A stretch of DNA of 64,000 bases from Rhineura floridana (GCF_030035675.1 NC_084489.1:82202270-82266269); one strand, 5' to 3'; counted from the stretch's first letter, positions 30,275-41,224 are shown. Notes: generated by a model not told the origin, from the sequence alone. Numbers and translations: made by a program.

Positions 30275-31415
30275 AGGCGAAGCCTTTTGCACAATTCGGT
30301 ACAGTGATGGAGAAAAGCTTTTACCTCCTGTATTTCTGGTGGTTGAACATTAGTCAAAGGCACAGGAGCCTTGCTGGAAAAGACCATGGCAACCCTTACA
30401 CTGTTTTGTCTCTTGCCAATGTAAGCAGTTGAAGTGGGCCCATGGAGAGCCTGCCTTTTGCCTGGTTGCTCATTCCCACTGGTGCCCAAGACTCAAGGGA
30501 TGCTGTCATTCAGTTAGCAGCAGTTCTTTGAATGTAACCAGCTCTTCAGGCTTTTCAGGTGTGGGCCATTCCAGCTAGTGTTAGAAGCGGGAATCCTTCT
30601 TGGATAGAAATAGCACCGTGAGGCTAATTTAAGCAGCCTCCCACAGCCTTTAAGGCAGGATTGGGCAGATGGGGATCTACTGGTAAGATCTCTGGGTGAT
30701 CTCGAGTAGATTGGAAAGGGTTTCTGATTGCCAGTTGGTTAGCAATGGCAACAACAAAATTAGCTCCCCATCGCCACTAAATTAACTGTTGAAGGGTACC
30801 GATGGACAGAGTAACCAGGAGTCAGTTTTTGTGTGGAAGGACTGTGAGCTCAATTCAGTTTGGATAGCGCTAACAAATTAATGGGCTCAAAATGCTTTCA
30901 GTCTAACTGTATGTCTTTTGCACCAGGCTCTGCTTGTTGGATCTCGGGGGGGGGGAGTAGATCCCAAAGTCTAAAGTCTGCCCACCTTCAAGAGACTAGA
31001 GGGGCCAGCTTTTATGGCATTTTCTTTCACATATGGGGGCTGAAGCTTTTAGTTTTGCAGTCTTTGCCTGAATTGATGCTGATGCTGATGATTTCTCCTC
31101 CCACATATGTGTCTTAAGGGCGGTGTACACAGTAAAATGAAAGCAACTTGAAAACAGCACAGCCCTCCCCCAAAGAATTTGAAGAACAATACAAAGTAGG
31201 CACCCATGACATTATGTTGTAATGTAAACATAAAACCAAATTTGGCCAGAATGCTGTCAACAACCGATCAAAATTCTGTACCAGGGAAAGCCGGATCGTT
31301 CCACGTTTGAATTATGCAAAGTAAATAAATGGCCACATTTCTTCTAAGATTTTGCATGATTCTGCTTTTACTAGTTATCGCTGAGATCGAGAAGCTATAC
31401 TGATCCTCTGACAAT
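30275..31415. other. No gene recognised
   Basis: Unassigned sequence with a G run near 30945. No repeat shared with other parts was noticed. Confidence 0.5.
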
Positions 31416-32010
31416 TTTGTTTGTTTATATTTTATTCTGCTCTTCCTCAAGGAGCTCAGGACGGCATACTTGGTTCTCCCCTCTCATTTTATCCTCACAA
31501 TAACCCTGTTAGGTAGGCCAGGCTGAGAGAGATTGACTGGCCTAAAGTCACCCAATGGGCTTTGTGGCTGACTTAGAAATTGAACCTGGGTCTCCTTCAT
31601 CTAGTCCAGGAGTAGGGAACCTTTTCCAGCTCAAGGGCTGCATTCCCCCTTGGACAATCTCCCAGGGGCTGCAGACCAGTGGTGGGCAAGGCCAAAGGCA
31701 AAAGTGGGTGGAGCAACAAATCTAACTCTTGTACAGCAGGCTACATATATTTAAGCCATGCAAAACTTAGATTTCTACACATATTTAGAGATCTCTCCAT
31801 CTAGGCAAGCAAGAAGCGTTATCAGAGTCCAGGGATGCATTTTAGCCAAGCAAAAGCACTCAAGGATGGTCCAGAGCAGAGCTGGTGAGGGGCATAGCTC
31901 GGGTGGGTCCCAAGGGCTGGATAGAGAGGTCTGGGGGGCCAAATATGGCCCCGGAGCCTGAGGTTCTGCACCTCTGATAAAGTCCATCATCTGAACCACT
32001 ATCCCTCAAT
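31416..32010 (-). mobile_element. CORE-SINE split by a hAT-like element
   Basis: Plus text TTCCTCAAGGAGCTCAGG, ACAATAACCCTGTTAGG and TTGAACCTGGGTCTCC to 31606; after the insertion, CTGAACCACTATCCCTC (31991-32007) supplies the missing A-box end of the head. Confidence 0.82.
31599..31984. mobile_element. hAT-like non-autonomous element (F2), nested in a SINE
   Basis: Element at 31607-31976 starts CAGGAGTAGGGAACC and ends GAGGTTCTGCACCTCTG. Flanks ATCTAGTC and ATAAAGTC match at 6 of 8. Confidence 0.78.
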
Positions 32011-33104
32011 GGTACTCTGATTTTGCAACTCCCCTGAGTTTTTACATACTGAGATTTTATAAGTGCATATTTTTGCAGCTCTAGGGCTACAAATTTGGTG
32101 AAGTTGTTTGTTCATTACAATGAAAACTGATCTTCTTAACTCTGCAGCTTTTCTGCAGTTTTATCGGCATCACAGTGCCTGCCCATCGTCTTTCAAATGC
32201 TCATTTTCTGCCTTCTATATGAATGATGGTCACACTTGCATTTGAAAACCACCCACGTTGTGCAATCCTATGCAGGTGCCCTGACAAGTAAGCAAAACAC
32301 AATGTCAGGCGCACTGAGTAAAATGGGGCCTACTCCCAGGAAAGTATGTCTAGGGTTGACCTGCAGCCTTAGAAACTGTTTACAAGGCTGTGTTGTGTTG
32401 GGAAGCCTCGGCCTACAACATACCGCCTCATCTTCCATTCAGAAGAGATCAAACCTTGTTAATTATATAGCGTGCTTTGTCCTACAAACTGTGATGGAAA
32501 ATGGCAGGGGGTGGAGAGCAGAGGAGGAGGGAAAGTAAGAGCGAGACTGTGAACGGGAAAGCGGAGGATGTCAGAAACTGGGATCAGAGCCAGGGCAAGG
32601 TGTGTGGGACAAAGTCTACCTGACAGTACAGAGCACTCAATTTCCTTTTTTAAGCTTGGCCCTGCTTTGACAGCTCCATGACACATGGAAATTTAGCAGG
32701 TGAATCTTTGGCCCTGCGCCTTTATCTCCGTGCCAGGAAGTGTTGTACCTGCTAAATATTTACGTGTCAGGCAGTTGTCGCAGCACAGGCCGGTGAGAGT
32801 GAGACAAGGTAGTGCTATCAAAACACACTTGGCACGTGCCTCTGTTAGCAAGAAAAGCCTCGGAGTGGATGGCGAGGACTCATAGCCGGTGGCTAGCATT
32901 GAGGTCTACTGCTCGGCCTTCATGAAAATATGTGGCCCATGAGCTCACCAGTTCTTTGGTAGAAGAGGGTGTTGTCTGATCTATATTCTGCCTCTTCTTG
33001 GGCAATCAAAATCTGAGAGTACACGGCTCAGCAAAAACAAGCATCGGAGACATTCAGATTGCAGCTGTGGGACTGCATTTTTTTGGGGGGGGGGAATTGC
33101 TTTC
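32011..33104. other. No gene; one short repeat
   Basis: A GGGGCTTACT-type repeat at 32262-32375 (GTGCAATCCTATGCAGG, AATGGGGCCTACTCCC). The rest, notably 32460-33060, looks single-copy. Confidence 0.5.
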
Positions 33105-33638
33105 ATAAGAAGAGCCTGCTGGATCAGGCCAGTGGCCCATCTAGTCCAGCATCCTGTTCTCACAGTGGCCAACCAGGTGCCTGGGGGAAGCCCTAGTCAG
33201 AAGCATGCTGCCTCTGACTAGGGTGGCAGAGCACAGCCATCATGGCTAGTAGCCATTGATAGCCCTGTCGTCCATAAATTTGTCTAATCTTCTTTTAAAG
33301 CCATCCAAGCTGGTGGCCATTACTGCATCTTGTGGGAGCAAATTCCATAGTTTAACTATGCGCTGAGTAAAGAAGTACTTCCTTTTGTCTGTCCTGAATC
33401 TTCCGCTTCTTTGAATGTCCACAAGTTCTAGTATTATGAGAGAGGGAGAAAAACTTTTCTCTATCCACTTTCTCAATGCCATGCATAATTTTATACACTT
33501 CTATCATGTCTCCTCTGACCCGCCTTTTCTCTAAACTAAAAAGCCCCAAATGCTGCAACCTTTCATAGAATCATAGAGTTGGAAGGGGCCTTGTAGGCCA
33601 TCGAGTCCAACCCCCTGCTCACAGCAGGAAATCCACAG

Positions 33639-33986
33639 CTAGAGCATCTCCCGCAGATAGCTGTCCAGCCTCTGCTTGAAGACATCCAGCGAAGGGGATC
33701 CCACCACCTCCCTAGGCAGTCGGTTCCATTGCCGAACTGCCCTTACTGTCAAGAAGTTCCTTCTAATGTCCAATCTGAATCTACGCTCCTGCAACTTAAA
33801 ACCATTAGACCTAGTCCTACCCTCTGGGGCAGCAGAGAACAAATCTGTACCCTCCTCTATGTGACAGCCCTTCAGGTACTTAAAGAGTGCAATCATGTCA
33901 CCCCTCAGCCTTCTCTTCACCAGACTGAACATGCCAAGTTCCTTCAACCTTTCCTCATAAGACTTGTTCTCCATACTGGCTATCAT
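33639..33986 (-). pseudogene. CR1-A C-terminal region
   Basis: Reads YEERLKELGMFSLVKRRLRG, LRGDMIALFKYLKG, FLTVRAVRQWNRLPREVV and DSYLREML. It is in a different frame from the upstream part. Confidence 0.88.
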
Positions 33987-34050
33987 CCTCGTTGCCCTCT
34001 TCTGAACCCGCTCTAACTTTGTCTATATCTTTCTTAAAATGAGGCGCTCA

Positions 34051-34338
34051 GAACTGAACGCAGTATTCCAGATGATGCCTGACTAATGCAGAATATAGTG
34101 GGACTATTACTTCCCTCGACCTGGAAACTATAGCTCTGTTTATGCAGCCCAAAACCGCGTTTGCCTTTTTTGCCGCAGCATCACACTGCTGGGTCATGTT
34201 CAACTTGCGATCCACTACAATTCCAAGGTCCTTCTCACACGCACTACTGCTAAGCCGGGTATTTCCCATCCTGTACCCGTGTATTTTGTTTTTGTGGCCT
34301 AAATGCAGAATCTTGCATTTGTCTTTATTGAATTTCAT
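34051..34338 (-). pseudogene. CR1-A thumb region, same frame as the reverse transcriptase
   Basis: Reads MKFNKDKCKILHLGHKNKI, SSACEKDLGIVVDRKLNM and [18 protein letters not shown]. It stops at a TGA where CR1 has tryptophan (CVQFW in the CR1-B copy at 35200). Confidence 0.88.
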
Positions 34339-34380
34339 TTTATTAATTTCAGCCCAATTTCCTAGTCTATCCAGGTCCCT

Positions 34381-35058
34381 TTAGATTTTATTCCTGTCTT
34401 CCATTGTGTTAGCTATCCCTCCCAGTTTCGTATCATCCGCAAACTTCATAAGGCTTCCCTCCACCCCGTCGTCTAAGTCATTGATAAAAATGTTGAAGAG
34501 TATTGGCCCCAGGACAGAACCCTGTGGCACTCCACTCGAAACCTCCTTCCAGTCCGAAGCAGAGCCACTGACGACCACTCTTTGAGTACGGTTTTCCAAC
34601 CAGTTGTGAATCCACCTGATAGTATTTCCATCTAGTCCGCATTTGACCAGTTTACTAATCAAAAGGTCGTGGGGGACTTTGTCAAACGCTTTGCTGAAAT
34701 CTAGATAGATAACATCTACAGCATTTCCACCATCTACTAAGCTAGTGACCTGATCAAAAAAAGAGATGAGATTAGTTTGACAGGATTTTTTCTTGACAAA
34801 CCCTTGCTGGCTCCTACTAATCACAGCACTGTCATCTAGATAGTTGCCAATGGACTCTTTTTTTATCCGTTCTAATATCTTTCCCGGTATTGAAGTCAGA
34901 CTGACCGGCCTGTAATTCCCCGGATCTTCTTTTTTACCCTTTTTAAAGAGCGGGACGACGTTTGCCCGTCTCCAATCCTCCGGCACCTCTCCCGTTCTCC
35001 AGGATTTCTCAAAGATGATGGCAAGAGGTTCCGAGAGTACATCAGCAAGTTCCTTCAA
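34381..35058 (-). CDS. CR1-A reverse transcriptase domain, open frame
   Basis: 225 codons: [93 protein letters not shown] and [11 protein letters not shown]. All core CR1 palm motifs are present. The frame closes at a TAA where relatives have a glutamine (NKI then RDLDRLG), and the same frame reopens at 34338 with MKFNKDKCKILHLGHK. The true element start lies upstream and is missing; the first ATG here is internal. Confidence 0.93.
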   Translation of the reverse strand: MKELADVLSEPLAIIFEKSWRTGEVPEDWRRANVVPLFKKGKKEDPGNYRPVSLTSIPGKILERIKKESIGNYLDDSAVISRSQQGFVKKKSCQTNLISFFDQVTSLVDGGNAVDVIYLDFSKAFDKVPHDLLISKLVKCGLDGNTIRWIHNWLENRTQRVVVSGSASDWKEVSSGVPQGSVLGPILFNIFINDLDDGVEGSLMKFADDTKLGGIANTMEDRNKI

Positions 35059-35085
35059 TACTCTGGGATGCAGTTCATCAGGCCC

Positions 35086-35750
35086 TCCTCATAAAGGAGT
35101 CGCTCCATCCCCTTGATCATTCTGGTTGCCCTCTTCTGAACCTTTTCCAATTCTATAATATCCTTTTTGAGATGAGGCGACCAGAACTGTACACAGTATT
35201 CCAAATGCGGCCACACCATAGATTTATACAACGGCATTATGATATCGGCTGTTTCATTTTCAGTACCTTTCCTAATTATCCCTAGCATGGAATTTGCCTT
35301 TTTCACAGCTGCCACACACTGGGTAGACATTTTCATCATGCTGTCCACTACAACCCCGAGGTCTCTCTCTTGGTCGGTCACCGCCAGTTCAGACCCCATG
35401 AGTGTATATGTGAAATTAAGATTTTTTGCTCCAATATGCATAATTTTACACTTGTTTATATTGAATTGCATTTGCCATTTTTCTGCCCATTCACTCAGTT
35501 TGGAGAGGTCTTTTTGGAGCTCTTCGCAATCCCTTTTTGTTTTAACAACCCTGAACAATTTAGTGTCGTCAGCAAACTTGGCCACTTCACTGCTCACTCC
35601 TAATTCTAGGTCATTAATGAACAAGTTGAAAAGTACAGGTCCCAATACCAATTCTTGAGGGACTCCACTTTCTACAGCCCTCCATTGGGAGAACTGTCCA
35701 TTTATTCCTACTCTCTGCTTTCTGCTTCTCAACCAATTGCTTATCCACAA
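35086..35750 (-). CDS. CR1-B reverse transcriptase, partial open frame
   Basis: Reads [53 protein letters not shown] and [20 protein letters not shown] is the CR1 form of the catalytic box. GVPQE replaces the usual GVPQG. It opens after the 5' truncation and closes a few codons past the junction with the inserted CR1. RNA-templated DNA synthesis at the target in the family; not active alone. Confidence 0.9.
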
Positions 35751-35757
35751 GAGGACC

Positions 35758-36024
35758 TCTCCTATGTTTTGCGTGCTGTTTTACATGCACTCCCTGTAAG
35801 AAGAAAACTAGCATGTCAGCGAGACAGGTCTTACCTAGGTTGCTTCCTGATATCTGAATTTTTATATGGGGATTTTTTTCTTTTTTAAATGAGACAGCCC
35901 TCTGCATGAGAATGTAGTGGGTCCTGAAGAACCGGCCACATTGTCCTCACGCAGGAACGGTGGGCTCCTCCGGAGGTGGGTTTTTAACCCCCTAAATATG
36001 GAATGCCCTTCATAGAGCTTCCAC
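35758..36024. other. No gene recognised
   Basis: Short unassigned stretch between CR1 and a SINE. Confidence 0.4.
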
Positions 36025-36215
36025 CATCGGAAGCTGCCTTATATTGAGTGAGGCCATCGTTCCATCTAGCTCAGTATTGGACTGACAGCAGCTCTCCGCG
36101 GTGTCAGATCTGAGACATTCCCAGCTCTACCTTGAGATGGCAAGGACTGAAACTGGCTGGGACCGTCTGCATGCAAAACACGCGCTCTGCCGCTGAGTTT
36201 TGGCCCTTCCCCTAA
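36025..36215 (-). mobile_element. tRNA-Ala-like SINE
   Basis: Plus text GAAGCTGCCTTATATTGAG, TCTAGCTCAGTATTGG and TGCATGCAAAACACGCGCTC, the antisense of the unit at 22885. Confidence 0.85.
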
Positions 36216-36234
36216 ACATGAGCATGTGTGTAGA

Positions 36235-36390
36235 ATCATAGGATCACAGAGCTGGAAGGGCTTATAAGGCCATTGAGTCCAACCCCCTGCTCAACGCAGA
36301 GATCCAACTTAAAGCATCCCCGACAGGTGGCCGTCCAGCTGCCTCTTGATGCCTCCAGTGTTGGAGAGCCTGCTACCTCCTTCGGTAAGG
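36235..36390 (-). mobile_element. CR1 3' end (subfamily A type)
   Basis: Plus text AGAATCATAGGATCACAGAG, GAGTCCAACCCCCTGC and CCGTCCAGCTGCCTC match the 3' end at 33565. Short 5'-truncated insertion. Confidence 0.85.
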
Positions 36391-36456
36391 AGACATATGT
36401 CTCCTTTCTCCTTGCCTTTAAGTTTCTCCTAAAAACCCACTTTTTTCTTTGTGGCT

Positions 36457-36683
36457 TATCCTCTTAAAAGAGAGCCAGTATGGTGTAGTGGTCAGAGACC
36501 AGGGTTCAAATCCACACAGCCATGAAGCTCACTGGGTGACCTTGGGCCAGTCACTGCCTCTCAGCCTCAGAGGAAGGCAATGGTAAACCACCTCTGAATA
36601 CCGCTTACCATGAAAACCCTATTCATAGGGTCACCATAGGTCGGGACTCTGGATCGACTTGAAGGCAGTCCATATCCTCTTAA
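36457..36683 (+). mobile_element. CORE-SINE head with BovB-like tail, perfect target duplication
   Basis: SINE at 36468-36672: AGAGCCAGTATGGTGTAGTGG, here read in two parts, A box GTAGTGGTCAGAG, B box GGTTCAAATCC, core ATGAAGCTCACTGGGTGACC, then GGCAATGGTAAACCACC and the BovB-type end CCTATTCATAGGG and GGATCGACTTGAAGGC. Flanked by the exact 11-mer TATCCTCTTAA at 36457-36467 and 36673-36683. Confidence 0.95.
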
Positions 36684-37044
36684 TACTCTTTCTTAACTGT
36701 AGCCACAGTTTAAGTATGCATAATAGCAGTTGTCCCCCTTCTTCGTTTCTCTGTTACTTCCTCGCTGTGTGTTTTAGTGCCAAGCTACACACTATGTTGT
36801 GCTTTCTAACAAAGCGTGCTTTAAACTGGCTACTTTTATTTTGAAGCAAAAGCAGCCATAGGCCTCTAGTCTGGAATGTGCTCCTGAGCTAGATTGGCCA
36901 CGCCTGTTTCCTCCTGAAATTCCCCCTTTCTGGCTGTAGTTTGCCCCCCACCCCCAAAAGGTGGGGAAATAGCAGCCAGAGATAGGGTGATTTTAGCAGG
37001 AAACGGGCGTGGGGCCCCAATCTAGATCAGTAGCACCTGAATAA
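36684..37044. other. No gene recognised
   Basis: Unassigned sequence. Confidence 0.4.
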
Positions 37045-37440
37045 TGTGGCATGCATCGCTCAGTAGCAGAGCACCTGCTTTGCATGCAGAAGGTCCCAGG
37101 TGCAGTTATCAGCATCTCCAGATATTTATTTATTTATTGTATTTATATACTGCCCCATAGCTGAAGCTCTCTGGTCGGTTTACAATAACTAAAAACATTA
37201 CAAACAAATATACAAATTTAAAACACATCTTTTAAAAACAATTTAAAACACAATTTAAAACACATGCTGAAATGCCTGGGAGAAAAGGAAAGTCTTGACC
37301 TGGCGCCGAAAAGATAACAGGTAGAGCTGAGAATGTCCCCTGCCTAAAACCCTGGAGAGCTGCTGCCTATCAGTGTAGACAGTATTGAGCTAGATGGACA
37401 GATTGCCTGATTCAGAATAAGGCAGCAGCATCCAATGTTC
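37045..37440 (+). mobile_element. tRNA-Ala-like SINE split by a LINE tail
   Basis: Head ATCGCTCAGTAGCAGAGC and TTTGCATGCAGAAGG to 37120; body TAAAACCCTGGAGAGC to AGGCAGCAGCATCC from 37322. Between (37121-37321) lies an antisense LINE 3' end: (TTTA)n, GTATTTATATACTGCCCC, TTTACAATAACTAAAAAC. Confidence 0.8.
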
Positions 37441-37492
37441 CTAAGTTTAAAAGCAGGTCCTCAACTCTTAGTGTTGCTCTGTTAGGATGTGT

Positions 37493-37650
37493 GCCATACA
37501 TTTAAAGCACGCTATTTCCCCAAAAGAATACTGGGAACTGGTGTTTACCTCTCACAGAGCTACATTTCCCAGCACCCTTAAAAAAGCTATAGTTTCCAGG
37601 ATTCTTTGGGGGAAATGATGTGCTTTAAATGTATGGTATACAGTCTTACA
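37493..37650. mobile_element. Foldback MITE (F4), short form
   Basis: Ends CCATACATTTAAAGCAC and GTGCTTTAAATGTATGG are exact inverse copies. Arms continue through TTTCCCCAAAAGAATACTGG and CCAGGATTCTTTGGGGGAAA. Confidence 0.88.
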
Positions 37651-37689
37651 GACTGTAGGTATATACAGTCTTAGATGCTATGTACAGAG

Positions 37690-37832
37690 AGAATGGAGAA
37701 TCTCTGGCCCTCCAGGTGTGGCCAGACTACAACTCCCATCATCATCAACCCTGACCATTGAGCGGGTGAGTGGGCTGGGCCTGGTGGCAGCTGGAGTCCA
37801 GCAACATCAGGAGGGTTGCAGGTTCCCTAATG
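37690..37832. mobile_element. hAT-like foldback MITE (F1-like)
   Basis: TGGAGAATCTCTGGCCC at the left and GGTTGCAGGTTCCC at the right; CTACAACTCCCATCATC pairs in part with GCTGGAGTCCAGC. Confidence 0.7.
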
Positions 37833-38349
37833 TATGCTGATGGTACTCATGAAAACAGTGATAAACAGAGGGGATGTCGTGGTGGTGCAGTCAAGGGAGG
37901 ACTCTGCCACGTGTCTTTGCTGAACGTGCTGTTCAGTGACAGAAGAGAGCAGGTTATTGGGAAAAGTTCACACCATCCTAGCAGTTGCTTACACCTCCGC
38001 AGAGAACTTCACCTCAAGGTTTTAAGATCCTTAGCTTCACGCAGAGACCTCTTCGCACCTGCGGTCTGCACTCATTTGTCACAATTTATGTGCAGTTTTG
38101 ACCTATTTTGAAGGCCCGGCGCTCTGAGGCCTGGTTACCATGGAGATATGCCCTTTCCCTCAGAGCTGCCATCTTGAAAGCAGGACAGGGCTTCATAAAA
38201 GCTGCTTAAGCCAGAGATTTTTGGCAGGCAGAGTGTCTTCACCCCCCCCATGTAGCTCCATATTTTTGGTGTATGCGTCAGCGTGGCTATTCAAATGTGC
38301 ATAGTTGGGGTGGGCATCACACCTGTGCAAAAAGCATGGAGATATTTTC
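37833..38349. other. No gene recognised
   Basis: Frame 37770-38111 (113 codons) overlaps a MITE and has no motif. Confidence 0.5.
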
Positions 38350-38535
38350 CAGTGCTAAGGGCTCAGTGGTTAGAGTGTCTGCTTTGTAAGCAGCAAGTCC
38401 CAGGTTGAGGTTCAATCCTCGGCATCTCCAGCTAGGTCTGAAAAAGACCCTGGATTGAAACCCTGGAGAGCTGCTGCAAGTCAGTGTAGACCACAGTGAG
38501 CTTGATGGACTCGGTATAAGGCAGCTTCCTGAGTT
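38350..38535 (+). mobile_element. tRNA-Ala-like SINE
   Basis: GGGCTCAGTGGTTAGAGTG, CTGCTTTGTAAGCAGC, GTTCAATCCTCGGC, then ACCCTGGAGAGCTGCTGC and GGCAGCTTCCTGAG. Confidence 0.87.
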
Positions 38536-38617
38536 GTGATGAATGAAGACTACCCGATGCAATGGAAGGCAAGCCTTTCCTCCCTTTTGTGGGCCTGTGA
38601 TATATTAAAGTGCCAGC

Positions 38618-38793
38618 GGGCTCAGCAGTGGCAGCTGGTGGTTCCATGTCAGTGGGGCAGTGGAATCTGCTCCAGGTTTTAGTCTGAACTTTTAAGGAGC
38701 TGTCCAAGGTGCTGGAAGCTCCTTGACTGGTTGAACTAAAACCTGGAGTGGATTCTGCTACCTCACTGACATGGAACTGCCACTGGGGCTCGG
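38618..38793. mobile_element. Palindromic hAT-like MITE (F6) with target duplication
   Basis: Element at 38626-38785, start CAGTGGCAGCTGGTGG and end ACTGCCACTG. The two halves pair almost throughout (GGTTTTAGTCTGAAC-type against inverse TTCAACTAAAACC-type). Flanks GGGCTCAG and GGGCTCGG match at 7 of 8. Confidence 0.9.
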
Positions 38794-38984
38794 AATGTGG
38801 CACTGGGGCCCAAGCCTCTTATTTATTAGTACCCCCAGGGAAGCTGGTGGGTTGAGGTAGCTGCATGCCTAATTCTTCTTATTGCTCTACAGTGCCACCC
38901 TAACGATGGCTGGCAGGTGTACTGTAGGCTGTCAGCCTTTTCAGGTCAGTCTGAGCCGCTCATAAGCCAAAGTAGTTGCTCTAC

Positions 38985-40250
38985 AACAGCCTTCACCAAC
39001 CTGGTGCCCTCCCAATGCGCTGGATTACAACTTGAATCAGGGCCAGTCAGTATGGCTAGTAATAGTGTTTAACATCCATATGAAGCCCTTGGGAGCAGTC
39101 ATCAGGAGATTTGGGGTGAGGTGTCAGCAGTACACTGATACCTAGCTCTATTTCTCTGTAACATCTGGATCGGGAGAGGCTGTGCAAGCCCTGGACCAGT
39201 CCCCAGACTTCGTGGTGGGCTGGATGAGGGCCAATAAACTGAGTGTGGATCCTGGTAAGATGGAGATGCTGTGGGTTGGTGGTTCCCAAGTTTGGATAAT
39301 TGGTTATTGCTTGCTTTGGATGGGGTTGTACTCCCTCTGAAAGAGCAGGTCCGTAGTCTGGGGGTGCTCCTGGATTCCTCTTTGTTGCTAGAAGCCCAGG
39401 CGTCCTCAGCGGCTAGGAGTGCCTCTTACCAGCTTCGGCTGGTAAGACAGCTGTGGCCGTTTCTGGAGCGGGATATCCTGATCATTGTTGTCTATGCACT
39501 TGTAACTTCCAGGCTGGATTACTGTGATGTGCTCTATGTAGGGCTGCCCTTCAGGTAGGGCCAGAAGCTGCAGCTGGTGCAAAATGCAGCAGCGTGACTA
39601 CTTCCTAGGACAGGGTATTGCTAACATGTTACCCCGTTGCTGAAAGAATTGTACTGGCTGCCCATTTGCTACCAGGCCAAGTTCAAGGTTCTAGTTTTGG
39701 TGTAGAAAGCCCTATGCAGCTTGGGACCAGGATCCCTGAAAGATTGTCTTATGCCTTATATACCCAGATGATCACTGCGCTCTGAGGGCTTCCTGTAGGT
39801 ACCGTCTTATCAGGAGGTCTGTCTCACACAACATAGCAGACCTTTTATGTTGTGGTACCTACCCTTTCGAATTCCCTCCCCTTAAATATTAGACAAGCAC
39901 CATCTCTGTTAGCTTTTCAGCACCTACTGAAGACCTTCCTCTTTCAACAAGCCTTTTACGTAGAGACTTTATCCCAGTCTGTGTTTGTGTTGGAATTGCT
40001 TTTTAAAATGCTTTTTAAGCTGTTTTTTTAAAAAAGATATTTTTAAGATGTTTTGTTTTAATAAGTTTTTTTAAAATGTTTTGTTTTAAAGTCTTGTTTT
40101 TAAGATGCTTTAGAGTGCTTTTGGTGTTTTTGTTTGCCGCCCTGGGCTCCTTCTGGGAAGAAGGGCTGGATATTAAATAAATAAATAAATAGCCATTGCA
40201 TGTTAGGAGTTGTTGTCCAGCAGCATATGGAGGAACACAGATCATCCACC
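38985..40250. mobile_element. F1-like MITE split by an L2 LINE (likely)
   Basis: Left half CAACCTGGTGCCCTCCC to GTCAGTATGGCTAG at 38998-39058; right half TTAGGAGTTGTTGTCCAGC to about 40250 just after the L2 tail. Both halves are diverged. Confidence 0.5.
39060..40190 (+). mobile_element. L2 LINE 3' part
   Basis: Begins with coding text matching the L2 at 2-700 just before YADD (AAGCCCTTGGGAGC, CAGTCATCAGGAG), so it is 5'-truncated. The catalytic box is changed (QYTDT). Frame 39271-39558 reads KEQVRSLGVLLDSSLLLEAQ, LVRQLWPFLERDILI and ALVTSRLDYCDVLYVGLP. It ends with CCGCCCTGGGCTCCTTC and (AATA)n. Several stops and shifts; older than the L2 at the left edge. Confidence 0.92.
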
Positions 40251-40409
40251 CCTGTCTTAATTAATTAAATGTATAGACGTGTCTGCCTTCCATCGCATCT
40301 GGCAACCCCAGGTATGATTCACAAGGTTGGGGCAGGATGTATGCATGCCTTGCCATGTCTACAGAAACCACTAGCCCACATCTATCTGCTAGTCACTGAT
40401 GGCTTAAAG

Positions 40410-40548
40410 CAGGGGTGACTAGCTTGTGGCCCTCTAAATGTTGTTGGACTCTCAGTTCCCATTGGCCCCAGTCAGCATGGCCAATGGTCAGGAATCATGG
40501 GAGTTCTAATCTAGCAACATCTGGAAGGCCACATGGCAGTCACCCCTT
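40410..40548. mobile_element. hAT-like foldback MITE (F1-like)
   Basis: Ends CAGGGGTGACTAGC and GGCAGTCACCCCTT; arms GTTGTTGGACTCTCAG and CATGGGAGTTCTAATC. Flanks match weakly. Confidence 0.78.
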
Positions 40549-40993
40549 GTTTAAGACAAAAACCATAACTTTTTATACAACTTCCAGGCCTAGAGGTGAT
40601 TCGTACTCCATCCCCCTTGCCCATATTCATGGCAGAGGCACAGCCAAGGGACATGATCCACCATGAAATTCTCATTTGCAAGAAGCTCAGTTCAATAAGT
40701 CTTGTGCAGCTCCCATTCATTTCAGCGGAGCTCTTGCAGGCGGACTAGTCTTGTTTGTTTGCAATAAATGGTGGACATCCCCTTGTGCAACTCAGGCAAG
40801 TGCTTGCTTTGCAGTTTCCCAAGCAACAAGACTCTTGTTTTCCATGACTCATGAAATGCCAAGCAGAAACGGCTAAGAATGGATGAGATCATTATTTGGG
40901 CTGATCTGCAGCATCTGGTTTCTTTAGTGAATGGCTGGAGAAGGATGGATTGAAAGGTAAAGGGGGATTTCCAAACTCTTCCTTCCTTCCTTC

Positions 40994-41028
<35 letters not shown>

Positions 41029-41224
41029 TTTGGCTTACTTTAAAAAATCCATCATATTGTGCTGCAATGTGAACAGGATATAGGGAGCCTTCTAGGATTA
41101 GAATGACAATGATGAGTTGTATCCCATCACATTTTAAAAATGAGCAACTTTTCAGGGTCTTCTTTTGCCTGTCTGGATTGTAGAAAAATACCAAATATGC
41201 AAAGTTGCAAATGCATCCGTGGAA
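40549..41224. other. No gene; microsatellite
   Basis: Unassigned apart from a CCTT/CTTT run at 40979-41029. Confidence 0.5.
40979..41029. repeat. (CCTT)n(CTTT)n microsatellite
   Basis: About four CCTT units then eight CTTT units. Confidence 0.95.

Larger units (their letters stand above)
33562..35085 (-). mobile_element. CR1 LINE (subfamily A) inserted in a CR1-B
   Basis: The 3' end at 33562-33640 has the CR1 signature (plus text AGAATCATAGAGTTGG, GAGTCCAACCCCCTGC). Coding parts run from [16 protein letters not shown] near 35080 to DSYLREML ending at 33639. Compared with a full CR1 ORF2 the copy is 5'-truncated at the start of the reverse transcriptase. Two in-frame stops (34381 and 34048) and at least one frameshift between 34048 and 33986 break it. 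Few breaks imply a young copy, younger than its CR1-B host. Confidence 0.92.
33105..35757 (-). mobile_element. CR1 LINE (subfamily B) interrupted by another CR1
   Basis: The element lies at 35086-35757 and 33105-33561. The 5' side ends in [10 protein letters not shown]; the 3' side resumes with LQHLGLFSLEKRRVRGDM, then FFSLSHNTRTCGH and the end DDRAINGY. Together these give the usual order of CR1 ORF2 from the palm domain to the C-terminus. The split is caused by the CR1 at 33562-35085. 5'-truncated near 35757. Confidence 0.9.

Noticed and set aside
35239-35658. A 139-codon plus-strand frame
   Set aside because: It is the shadow of the CR1-B reverse transcriptase on the other strand.
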